A stretch of 64,000 bases of DNA from Dromiciops gliroides (taxonomy: Eukaryota; Chordata; Mammalia; Microbiotheria; Microbiotheriidae), in contig NC_057861.1 in NCBI RefSeq assembly GCF_019393635.1, positions 378,372,315 through 378,436,314 on the forward strand. The letters are read 5' to 3'. The position numbers were made by a program, and so were the translations under genes. This document shows, piece by piece, positions 11,839-21,299 of the stretch; positions within the stretch are counted from its first letter, which is position 1; every line of letters starts with the position of its first letter. The notes below the pieces were generated by a model. It did no database searches. It had not been told where the DNA came from and was given only the letters and a program-made list of their open reading frames with translations.

Positions 11839-12372
11839 TTTTGAATTAAAGGAATGACCCGGTCTGAGTTATTTTATGAGAACTTTAATTTGGCAGCTGC
11901 ATATAGTACTGCTGAACAGCATGAAGACTGAAAGCTACTGAAAAGTACTGATGCCATCTTGTTGAATGATTGGTTGATGTCCTTTATTCTAAAGAAGACC
12001 AACATGACATTACTATGTTCCGATCAAGTTACAGTGTCTTTGACTGTGGCAATCAGCCAATACAAGCTTGGAATGCTCTACCACAGGTCGGGAAGTATCC
12101 AAGTGAACATTTGGTTCTGAAATCATCTTGTACTATTGGAATGGCCATGTCAGAAGGTAAACTTTGCAACTGATTGGATATTTCAGGTTGAGGGAGAGTA
12201 AAAAGTAAAGTATGAGTCCAAGATTATGATCTTGAGTAACATATAGAATGTTAATACACTCAAAGGAATTAAGAATTTTGAGGGGAAGATTTAGATAAGA
12301 AGACAATGAGATCCATTGTGCATATATTGAATTTGAGAGGATACTGAGACAACTAAGTGACAATGTCCGATA
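11839..12372 (-). repeat. L2 LINE relic, 3' region, with a foreign insert
   Basis: Purine-rich text on plus ('GAATGACCCGGTCTGAGTT', 'CAGCTGCATATAG', later 'GATTGGATATTTCAGGTTGAGGGAG' and 'TTGAGGGGAAGAT') follows the order of the 3' part of an L2 element read backwards. It is interrupted at about 11966-12085 by a block related to the unclassified repeat at 1855-2065. It is probably one element with the L2 core that follows at 12835. Confidence 0.55.
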
Positions 12373-12389
12373 AAAGGTTGGCAACACAG

Positions 12390-12834
12390 ATACATTAGGT
12401 CTAAATATTTTGATTTGAAAGCAATTTGAATATATATGATATATAGCATTTTATGAAAATTAAAAAATAATTTCCAGGATCCTTTGAGACTTTGATGAAT
12501 ACTTCATTGAATGTAAAATCAATGTTGGGACCCACCTCCTTCCAGTTTTGAAGGTCACATCTTCTATAGGTCTTTTCAACCTTTTCTTTGTTATTATATA
12601 AATCCTCCAAAAGGACTTGACTAATGTGCCTGGAATCTGCCTCAGTTTCCATATATGATCATCTTGTCTCAGCTGCCTAAGTCTTTTCATGTTTGAATAT
12701 ATCTTCTCCATGCTTGCTCTTTCTTCTTATGGTAAATTACATGTGATATCATCCATTTTGACTGTAGTCCAGGAGGTCTTGCTTCATTCCCCTCCCTGTT
12801 ATTTCTGATTCTCCAGATTTTTCAGTTTCCAAGG
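12390..12834. other. Unclassified segment between two L2 parts
   Basis: Two overlapping minus-strand frames of 83 codons (12401-12652 and 12460-12711) run through this segment without a recognisable domain. One of them must be a shadow. It could be a decayed insertion within the L2 element or a bit of a processed transcript. Confidence 0.3.
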
Positions 12835-13930
12835 AAAAAAGAGTGATAAACAGAGTCAAAGGCTAAAGAGAAGTCAAGAAGGATGAAGATTAAGAAATGA
12901 CCATTAGATTTGGAAAGACATCAATTGTAACTTTTGAAAGAGTCATTTCAGTTGAATGATGAGGTCAGTAGCCAGCCTACAGAGAGTTAAGATTGTGACA
13001 GGAAAGGAAATGGTAACATATATTTTACAAGGAATTTGGCCATACAAGTAAGTACAGATACAGTACAATAGGTAGTGGGGTTGGATAGATTAAGTGAGAG
13101 TTTTCAATTATGAGCGATACACGGGTGCATTTGCAGGCAGTAGGAAACAGCCAAATGTGAGGCTAAAAACTATAAAAAGCATGGATATGATAGATGGGAC
13201 AATCTACTGGAGAGGATAGGAAGGAAAGGAATCACTTATGAATGTAGAGGGGTTTGCTTAGTAAGTAGAAGGGCCACCTCATGATATGAGAGAAGGTTCT
13301 AGACGGAAATAGTAATGCAAGGCATCTGAGGAAGGTGAAAATTAGGATGAAAAGACATCTCAGTAAATTGCCTTAATTTTTTCAGAAAAAAAAATTAGAG
13401 GCAATGATCTCATTTGAGATGGGAGGAGGAAAAAACAGGATGGAGGACAGAGATGAGAAGAAAAGGTTTAGAAAATCCTCTTTGTTAAAATAAGGAGTTA
13501 TAAAATGATTGTCTTGTTGTAGTGATATCCCAATTGTTATTATGGTGCAATAATTTGTAATGGAACACATCAACACAGTTTGTTTTTTTCCCCTACAGCT
13601 TTGATGAGCAACATATAAATGGAAGCAAAAGAAGTAAATGATAGAAGAAATAATTCAAAGCTGAAACAGGCAAGATCCATGATATGATACAGGAGTAAAA
13701 GAATCAAGAGAAGAGGATTGTTGAACTGTTCACCAAGGAGTGAATATGAAAGAGGAAAAAAGAGGAAGTGAAGAGAGTGTAGCCAGTGTAGGAATAATGG
13801 CCTTAGAAAGAATTGCGAAATGGAAGGATTACTAGATGGCATGATAAAGATAAATAAGAAGGTAAGGGTTACAAGGCAGAAGAAAATGTGGGATGACAAT
13901 GAAGTAAGATAGGATTAGAGAATTTTTAAC
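12835..13930 (-). pseudogene. L2 LINE relic, reverse transcriptase part of ORF2
   Basis: Read on the minus strand this gives the L2 (CR1-clade) ORF2 order. A degraded SDEEV.LLLAKANPST-type segment lies at about 13240-13290. A SYRPISLL-type block with CCAAATTCCTTG follows at about 13030-13100. Then come a SGF(R)-type segment and the F.DLS.AFD(T)VDH-type palm motif at about 12840-12880. On plus the signature is 'GAAGTCAAGAAGGATGAAGATTAAGAAATGACCATTAG', broken into two lines by changes. All frames contain stops. The element is old and dead. Assignment rests on memory of the L2 consensus. Confidence 0.7.
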
Positions 13931-14175
13931 TTTGTAAGCATAAAAGTAGAATATTTATTGGTGATAGCATGAACAATGGTATGACCAAATATACAAAATT
14001 GGTATAGAGAAGGAGGAAGTCATGAGAAAAGATTAAGTTGAAGAACTGGTAGGTTAAGATGTTTAAAGAATTACTTATATACTTTTTGATTTGAATTGTT
14101 TATTTGATTTTTCTGTGTAGCTGATTAGGTAAAACTCTTTTAATTTATAAGGAACCTCTTTTAAGAAATGCTGCA

Positions 14176-14341
14176 GGAGGCAGCTAAGTGGCACATTGGA
14201 TAATGCACTGGCCCTGGATTCAGGAAGACCTGAGTTGATATCTGGCTTTATACACTTGACACTAGCTGTGTGACCCTAGGGCAAGTCAATTAACCTTCAT
14301 TGCCTCACCTGGGAAGAAAAAAAGGAAAAAGAGAAAAGAAA
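14176..14341 (+). repeat. WSINE-type SINE
   Basis: A complete but moderately diverged SINE with an A/G-rich tail. The target duplication AAGAAATGCTGCA lies at 14163-14175 and 14342-14354. The right copy continues into two more ATGCTGCA units (14347-14370), a small tandem expansion absent on the left. Confidence 0.93.
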
Positions 14342-14640
14342 AAGAAATGCTGCAATGCTGCAATGCTGCAGGACAACCCAAACAATATATTTCAGGCCCA
14401 TCCAATCCCCTTTTGGCTTTTGCAGTGACTACAGCAGAATGACAGAAAGGGTTCATATGTTACTAATGATTGTATAATTTTGTTTATACACTTTATCCTC
14501 CATCCTCATTTTCTTAACCTTTTAACATATATATGTGAGATTCTCAATCAGTTTAATAAGTGTGAATATTACTAAATGATTTAAATATCATTTTTAAACT
14601 ATAATTGAAACAAAAATAACTACAGAAGAAGAAATATATT

Positions 14641-14790
14641 GGGGGGGGCACAGATAGATGGCACTGTGTATAAAGCACTGGCCCTAGTTGCAGAAGGACC
14701 TGAGTTCAAATCCGGCCTCAAATAGTTGACACTTACTGGCTGTGTGAAGCTGGGCAAGTCACTTAACCCTCATTGCCCCAGGAAAAAAAA
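14641..14790 (+). repeat. WSINE-type SINE with microsatellite tail
   Basis: SINE with a G-run start, an imperfect head (GGCACAGATAGATGGCAC) and a normal core and tail. The tail runs straight into a CA-rich microsatellite. No convincing target duplication was found. Confidence 0.88.
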
Positions 14791-14824
14791 TACACAGACA
14801 CAGATACACACAGACACAGACACA

Positions 14825-14856
<32 letters not shown>
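14791..14856. repeat. (CA)n / (CAGA)n microsatellite
   Basis: ACACAGACACAGATACACAC units grade into pure CA. The position at a SINE 3' end suggests it grew from the A-rich tail. Confidence 0.93.
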
Positions 14857-14858
<2 letters not shown>

Positions 14859-14999
14859 CTTGAAAGTACAGCATGGAAATTTAATATAAATGGAAGGATA
14901 TCTTAATGATTCTTTTGAGAAGCTTATGAAGGAGGTAGCAAAATTAATTTTACCCATTATTCTAACAGAAATAAAAATAGGGTGTTTAGAAAGCCAAAA

Positions 15000-15168
15000 A
15001 ATATATATATGTATATGGTAATGTACATGTATATATGTAATGTATATATGATAGATATATAGATATGATAGATAAATAGATATGATAAATAGATACATAG
15101 CTATGATAGATACATACATACATGCATACATACATAGGAAGGTAGGTAGGTAGATAGATAGATATTAC
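15000..15168. repeat. (GATA)n / (TACA)n microsatellite
   Basis: Irregular ATATGTAT, then GATAGATA, then TACATACA, then GGTAGGTA/GATA units. It explains the low-complexity Tyr/Ile/Ser frames on the minus strand. Confidence 0.92.
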
Positions 15169-16554
15169 ATTTAGCATGGTAGTGACAACTTTGAAGTTGC
15201 TGATGGTTTAAAAATTATGTGATTTGTATACTCTCTGCCTCTCTTACCTTAACTTTGCCACCAGCAATGCTCAATATAATGGGTACATAGGAATATCTTG
15301 AGAATATGGTCCAGCTTAGTGGTGATTTGGTACTCTGTAATGAGCTCAAAAGCAATCTCAGGAAGATCAACCCATGATAGCGTAGACTAAAATAATGCAA
15401 CCTAGCTGCTCGAACACTTGGTTCTATTATTAAGAAATCTAGTATCATCTATTGTTTCTTCCTTTCTCATTGCTTTCATTTCCTGGCATTAATGTAAGCC
15501 TGGTTATTTCCTGAAGACTGTGCATTCCTTGACACACTTCATAGAACTACTTGCACTTTCATTGTTATCCCTTACTCATTGCTTGTGGTAGAAGAATCAG
15601 ATTCTCTTTGCTTCCATTGTTAGTTCTAGAAAATACATGTACCACAATGACACAGCTACTTTTTCTCCTTTGAGGTTCATAATATTCATATTGTTTATCC
15701 TTGTAGATCTTGGTGGCCTTATTATATTTACCTCAAAGACATTCCTTCATCTCTCAGGATTTCATGCCTGGCTCACAGTCCTTCACTACTTTTTGTTTTA
15801 TCTTCATGTAAAGAGAACTTCGACATACATATGGATATTCACTCAATACACTGACCTTGTACTTTCTCAACATAGTCAATTCACATGACCACTCCATATC
15901 ACTACACACATAGATGTTTTCATATTTCCATCACCCCATAAGTATTTCAACTTCCATTTTCATGATATGCTTTGACTGACTGCTTTTCCTAAGTGTTGCT
16001 AATACTCTCTTTCTCATACTCACAATTGCTTCTTTCATCTTCCATTCTTTCTTTCATTAATTATATTCCATGCTATCAACACTATAGTGGCTACAATGTC
16101 TTTTTATCGTCATCGCTTAGTGTATAATTGAGTATGTCACTCTTGAAATTTTGATTTTCTTACTCCCTATCTTATCATTGGTAACATTTTATCAAACTCT
16201 GATGCTGTATTACCCTTCCAATCATGTTTGATTTTTATTCATGTGATGCTGAATGAAACTAAAGAAAAGCATAATGCTGACTTGGTAGGCTAAAAATGTA
16301 TGTTAATTAATCTCAAGTGGGCCTTCACTGCAGCAAAGCCATCATTCTACTCCTCTCTTGCTGAATCACTCTTCTGTTCTCCACGGTGGTTGTTCCAAAA
16401 TTTGTCATTACCTTTCAAGACTGCCACAGCATCCCAAACTCCCTTATGATGACCTTACCTCACATCATTTTTTAAAAAGTGACATCCCTGAAATTTTCTT
16501 CATTCATCTTATTCTTAATTTTATGTGACTCATACATCTGCTATTACCTCTTCC
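15169..16554. other. Unclassified, pyrimidine-biased on plus
   Basis: From about 15440 to 16560 the plus strand is rich in CTTC, CTCC and TCAT words, unlike neighbouring AT-rich DNA. The 83-codon plus frame at 15637-15888 has no domain I recognise. The bias suggests a decayed LINE or other old insertion; I cannot name it. Confidence 0.35.
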
Positions 16555-16685
16555 TTTACTTCAGTGAAAGTGATGTTACAGGTATTCTCCTCATTTTAGA
16601 GATGGAGGAAGAATTTTAATGAGGTTAAGCAACGTGCCAAGGATCATACAGCTAGTTATAGTTGAGGTAGAATCTCTAAACAACT
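16555..16685 (-). repeat. MIR/THER-type SINE relic
   Basis: On plus: CTCCTCATTTTAGAGATGGAGGAA (in two parts), then GAGGTTAAGCAACGTGCC, then AAGGATCATACAGCTAGTTA. This is the reversed MIR core and tRNA-proximal order. Confidence 0.65.
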
Positions 16686-16805
16686 TTCTTAAAAGATTAT
16701 TTTTTTACTAGGAAAAAAATTGAGTACATTTTCATTGATTATTCTTTTGTGTATAGGAGAATATGGCAAATTTTAGGTGTATATTAAAGGCTAAAATTTA
16801 TTAAA

Positions 16806-16868
16806 TGTATACACATACATATATGGATATGCATATATGTATACATATATTTATATGTGTATGTATTC
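16806..16868. repeat. (ATAC/ATAT)n microsatellite
   Basis: Irregular alternating ATACATATATGGATATGCAT-type sequence. Confidence 0.8.
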
Positions 16869-17599
16869 TGTTCTTGATCTAGAAAATGAAGTGAGAGACT
16901 GATCTAGGAGGCGACAATTCAAATTAGAATACTTCAAAAAGAATTGAGAGTTAAATGTATTTTAAACTGGTATTAAGGTTATAGGAAACATAACAAAGTA
17001 TTTTAAGTTCTCTAAAATCACATTTCCTTTTAGGGATTTGGGGACTTATACAGTAAAAAGTTACATTATCTCTAATTTTTTATGTTTTCCCTTATAAAAC
17101 TGTATTTCCTCATTTGTCTTCTTATTGAAATGTATTTTCTCCTGGGATTTACCTATTATTTTTTTCTCAATAATTGAATAACTTATTTACCCACAAGATG
17201 TCCCTGTAACCAACTACTTTAGCAAATTCTCCTTCGAATATTTAGAAGGATAGAACTCTATTCACCAGATTTTGTTCTTTTTACTGTTTGTCCTTAGGAA
17301 ACTCTAGTCCATCCTGAATTGATTGTAAATCACTATCAATATATACTTGTCAATATATAAAAAATGTCTTGCATGTGACTTATAGATAAGTCACCATATA
17401 TCAGTGAGAATTTTCTTCATATCTGATATGCTTTTTGTTTTATAGATGGAAATGAACATCATATACAAAGGCAGAGTAAGCATAAGCCCTTACCTTTACT
17501 GTGTGGGCAAAGAAGGAACACTGCAAGTCCCATTCTGCCTCAAAATATGTCCTATGTTGGCCGGCTATAGTGACTGGGAAGTGTCATAGTATAACAGAA

Positions 17600-17845
17600 A
17601 AAAATCATCATTAGCATGTACTTTGCATCAAGAAGACTGAGTTTGAAGCCAACCTCTGAAATTTATTAATATAATCATAATATAATTCAGTTAACCTCTT
17701 CAAGACTCATATATAAAATTGGGAAGAAAAAAATACCTGTAGTACCTGTCTCACATGGGTATCAAGTGCATCAATTAGGATAATATTCATATAGAGTTTT
17801 GTAAATCATAAAATACTGCATAAATGTGGTATATTAATTTAATTG
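17600..17845 (+). repeat. MIR/THER-type SINE relic with L2-like tail
   Basis: Plus-strand order: GAGTTTGAAGCCAACCTCTG (tRNA-like), CAGTTAACCTCTTCAAGACTC, 'ATAAAATTGGGAAG', CTGTCTCACATGGGTATCAA, then TTTTGTAAATCATAAAATAC and CTGCATAAATGTGGTATATT. This covers nearly the whole SINE. Confidence 0.65.
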
Positions 17846-17912
17846 TGTTCATAGTACCTTAAAGCCCTGTCAAAAGGTAAATTCAATATGTTATTTTTAA
17901 GAATAACATTTT

Positions 17913-18061
17913 CAGGTGGCAGCTAGGTGGCAAAGTGGATAAAGCACCAGCCTTGGATTCAGGAAGACCTGAGTTCAAATGCGGCCTCAGACACTTGACA
18001 CTTACTAGCTGTGTGAACCTGGGCAAGTCACTTAACCCTCACTGACCTACAAAAAAAAGAA
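17913..18061 (+). repeat. WSINE-type SINE
   Basis: Complete SINE with an A-rich tail. A short target duplication containing AATAACATTTT is present at about 17902-17912 and 18065-18075. Confidence 0.92.
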
Positions 18062-18184
18062 AAAAATAACATTTTTATAGCCCTTCAGGATTGATCCATG
18101 CCCATAGGCTCAGAGAACACATTCATAAATGTTCACAATGTCAAAACAAGCATAAATATCTTGCAAATTCCTACTAGATCAAGC

Positions 18185-18335
18185 TAAGGTATTAGGGATT
18201 GGGAACGATATACAGCTTAGGAAAGCAGCCTTGATTTCAAGGTCTCTCTTTCCTGTATATGTAAATGGTATTTGAATTCTGGTCTTTCTAGCTCCAGACC
18301 CAGATCACTATCCACTGAGCTACTTAGTTATTACC
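18185..18335 (-). repeat. Decayed SINE relic (MIR/MAR1-like)
   Basis: The block TTTGAATTCTGGTCTTTCTA, then 'CTCCAGACCCAGATCACTATCCACTGAGC' in broken form, then TACTTAG is the reversed tRNA-like head of a SINE. Upstream parts are unclear. Confidence 0.5.
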
Positions 18336-18743
18336 AGATAACAAAATAAAATATTCAAGTCCCTGCTTTTTTTCTTTTTGTTACATTCATTTTTCTAGAT
18401 TGAAAACAGAACATAGTCACTTGCTGAGAGCTTTAATTGTTATCCTATTCTCTTTGTTTCTCCCTTTGAATCCAGAAGGTATCATTAGTGTTGTATCACT
18501 TATTCTGAGTGTGGAAACGTACATATGCCAAAGTAACCGCATTTTATCATTTCTTAAGAAATACAGGAAAGTAGAAAATTATAAGACAGATATGAGGATA
18601 TATGGAGATCAATCAATACAAATTAGTTAATTACTAGGAGACCTTACAGTTACCTAAAAGGAAAAATTCATTAAGCATTGGAACCTATATATGGACATAT
18701 GGTAGTTGATCAGTTTAGGTAGAAGTATCCTTAGAATATAACT

Positions 18744-18855
18744 GGAGGCAGTTAAGTGGTTAGGTGTTTAGAGATCTGGTCCTAGGGACAAGAAGACCAT
18801 AGTTTAATCTGGCCTCAGGCACTTATTAGCTTTGTGACCCTGGGTCTCATTTCTC
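18744..18855 (+). repeat. Diverged WSINE/MAR1-type SINE, 3'-truncated
   Basis: Head GGAGGCAGTTAAGTGG, then GATCTGGTCCTAGG, AGTTTAATCTGGCCTCAGGC and TTTGTGACCCTGGG are present. The usual CAAGTCAC tail is missing. It directly precedes an L1 3' end on the same strand. Confidence 0.7.
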
Positions 18856-18879
18856 AAATATACAAAGACTGAGCAGAAT

Positions 18880-19845
18880 TTAATAAAATAAGAGGCATTC
18901 CCCAATTGGAAAATGGTCAAAGGTTTGAAAAGGCTTTCTCAGAAGAAGAAATCAAACTATCAATATGCATATAAAAATCTTCTAAATCACCACTAATTTA
19001 AGAAGTGCAAATTAAATTAAATTAAAGAAATGGCCAGTATGACAGAAAAGGAAAGTAACAAATGATCAAGAAGGTGTGGAAAAATGGAAGACTAATGCAA
19101 TTGTTGTTGAATTGTGAAATAGTCCAAACATTCTCAGGAACAACTTGGAACTGTACCCAAAGAACTAAAAAATTGTGCATACACTGTAATCTATAAATAT
19201 TGTTAATAGATCTGAATCTCAAAAAAGATCAAAGAAAAAGGAAAACAACTTATGTGTTCTATACAAAAATACTTATAGCAGCTCTTTCTGTGGTGGCCAA
19301 GAATTGGAAAACTAGTGGATGCCCATTAGTTGGGGAATAAAAGAAGTTGTAATGTATGATTGTGATGGAATATAATTGTACTATAAAATGAGATAGAGGA
19401 TTTCAGAAAAAAACCTATAAAGATTATATGAATCCATGTAAAGTGATGTGAGTAGAACCAGATTATAACAGAAACAGCAATATTGGCAAGAGTAATCAAC
19501 TATGTAGAAAGACTTAGATACTGTCATCAAGAAAATGATCTCAAGACAAGTCATAAGAACCCATGTTGTAAAAAAATGCTATCCACTTCCGAGAGAGGAA
19601 TTATAGGAAATCTGAGTATAAATTGAAGGATAATTTTTAAACTTTATTTTTATTGACTTGTGTTGCGTTGTAACATAGTTAAGTTGGAAGTGTTTTGCAT
19701 TATTCATATGTTATATGAATTCACATTGTTTAAGTCTTCTTAATGGAGTGGGAGGGAGGAGATTGGAACTCAATTTTTTTTAAGAGTATTGTTAATTTAT
19801 ATGTAAATGATAAATACTTAGTAAAGAAACATTTTTTAAAAAAGA
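18880..19845 (+). pseudogene. L1 LINE 3' fragment (ORF2 C-terminal end and 3'UTR)
   Basis: The plus strand matches, in diverged form, the complement of the 3' end of the L1 at 53633-60155. Matching points include CCAATTGGAAAATGGTCAAA, AAGGCTTTCTCAGAAGAAGA, a TGGTGGCCAAGAATTGGAAA block and GGGGAATAAAAGAAGTTGTA. A 3'UTR-like run to AAACATTTTTTAAAAAAG follows. It is a 5'-truncated copy of about 0.97 kb, and stops break the frame throughout. Confidence 0.85.
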
Positions 19846-19884
19846 TCTAGTGGAGCCTAAGTCCAGAGTGTACTATAAGGAACA

Positions 19885-20205
19885 TAAAGTAAAGGTAGAA
19901 ATTTAGATTGGGACCAGAAATCGCCAGCAAGATAGTATAGAGTGAAAACAGAGGAAGACCAGGAGAGACCTTGATAGAAACAGGTGACATGGAAGAGCAA
20001 CCAGCAAAGATATTGAAAAGTTCCAACAGAAAGGAAGATGCAAAGTAGAGAGCAGTGTTATGAAAATCTAGAAAGTAGAGATTATCCAAGAGGAAAAGGT
20101 TAAATTCTTCAGAGGCCAAGAAGGAGGAGGATCAAGAAAAATCCATCAAGTTTTGCCATTAAGAAATCCTTGACAATTTTGTAGAATATAGTTCAGTCTA
20201 ACTTG
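19885..20205 (-). pseudogene. L2 LINE relic, reverse transcriptase part
   Basis: Purine-rich plus sequence matches L2 read backwards: a block around TATAGAGTGAAAACAGAGGA, then GACCAGGAGAGACC and GATTATCCAAGAGGAAAAGG (complement of the DTVDHPLL-type region). ATTAAGAAATCCTTGACAAT then marks the K-N-D-L-type segment. All frames are broken. Confidence 0.6.
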
Positions 20206-20235
20206 AAAGACACCATGTGTATAAATAAAAACCTA

Positions 20236-20384
20236 GGGGGTGGCTAGGTGGCACAGTGGATAAAGCACTGGCCCTGGATTCAGGAGTACCTGAGTTCAAA
20301 TCCGGCCTCAGACACTTGACACTTAATAGCTATGTGACCCTGGGCAAGTCACTTAACCCCCATTGCCCTGCAAAAAGACAAAAA
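20236..20384 (+). repeat. WSINE-type SINE
   Basis: Complete, close to the shared sequence. The likely target duplication is built on TATAAATAAA, left of the element at about 20218-20228 and right of it at about 20388-20396. Its tail grades into the microsatellite that follows. Confidence 0.93.
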
Positions 20385-20422
20385 ATATATAAATAAACAA
20401 ATAAATAAACAAACAAACAACA

Positions 20423-20457
<35 letters not shown>

Positions 20458-20458
20458 G
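20385..20458. repeat. (AAAT/AAAC)n and (CAAT)n microsatellite
   Basis: AAATAAAC units, then about eight CAAT units. The position at a SINE tail suggests it originated there. Confidence 0.92.
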
Positions 20459-20514
20459 TAAACCCAGAGAATACAAACCATAAAATAAACCATTGGATTA
20501 CTAGCAAAGTAAAT

Positions 20515-20700
20515 ATATTTTTTATTTTTTAAATTTTTGTATTCTCCCATTAAGTTTTATTTTCTAAAATTACATGTAAATAAAATTTTGACATCAATTA
20601 AAAAAAAAAACTTTGGGTTCCAAATTCTCGTTCCTCCCTCCCCACCTCCTCACCCAAGAACTCTATAAATACAATAATACATCTATAAATGCAGTATTAT
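20515..20700 (-). repeat. L1 3'UTR fragment
   Basis: The plus strand reads TAAATTTTTGTATTCTCCC, then AAAATTACATGTAAATAAAA and a CCTCCCTCCCCACCTCC tract. This corresponds to the start of the L1 3' end at 53641-53756 (spacing and pyrimidine tract alike). It is probably the tail of a minus-strand L1 related to the segment at 21300-23806. Confidence 0.6.
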
Positions 20701-21124
20701 AGTCTTGAACTTCAGTGAGGTTTGTAGGGTTTCTGCTTTATTGGGGTAATCAGAAATTTTTAATGTAACAGGGAAGTACTTGAAATTGGGCAGCATCAAT
20801 TTTTTTTAATGCTTCAATCTGTATTCAGACACCATTGGTTCTCTCTCTGTAGAAGAACTGCATTTTATACAGGATCTCAGAGTTGTCTTGATCACTGCAT
20901 GCTGAAAATAAGCAAGAAATTCACAGCATCTTACAGTATTGCTGTTCTTTTGTATAAGTACATTTCACGTGGAATCAGCTCCTTGTAGGTATTTCCGTGT
21001 TTTTCTGATAGCACCTGGCCATCATGTTTTTGTTTTCTCTTCTTTTGTTTTATAGTAAACTACATGTATATAGTACTTTAAAGAGATATTTCCTTACAAT
21101 TAAATTCAAGAGGTTGATTCATGC

Positions 21125-21235
21125 AACAACAGTAATAGATAACATTTACATAGTACCTTATACCTGACAAAGAATTTTCTTCACACTATCCCAGCAAAGT
21201 AAGTACCATACATTTTATTATCATCATAAATCAGT
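21125..21235 (-). repeat. MIR/THER 3' part (weak)
   Basis: AGATAACATTTACATAGTAC then CAAAGAATTTTCTTCACAC resembles the reversed SINE 3' end of the 'TTACATAG..CTTTA' type. Only this part is seen. Confidence 0.4.
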
Positions 21236-21299
21236 TATCATCATCAATCTATCCTTATTGTCATCAAGCAATCCCCATTTTCATCCAATTATCATCAAT

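Noticed and set aside
12401..12711. Two overlapping minus frames of 83 codons
   Set aside because: They lie in the same stretch in different frames with no recognised domain. The gap sits between two L2 parts, so a gene is not supported.
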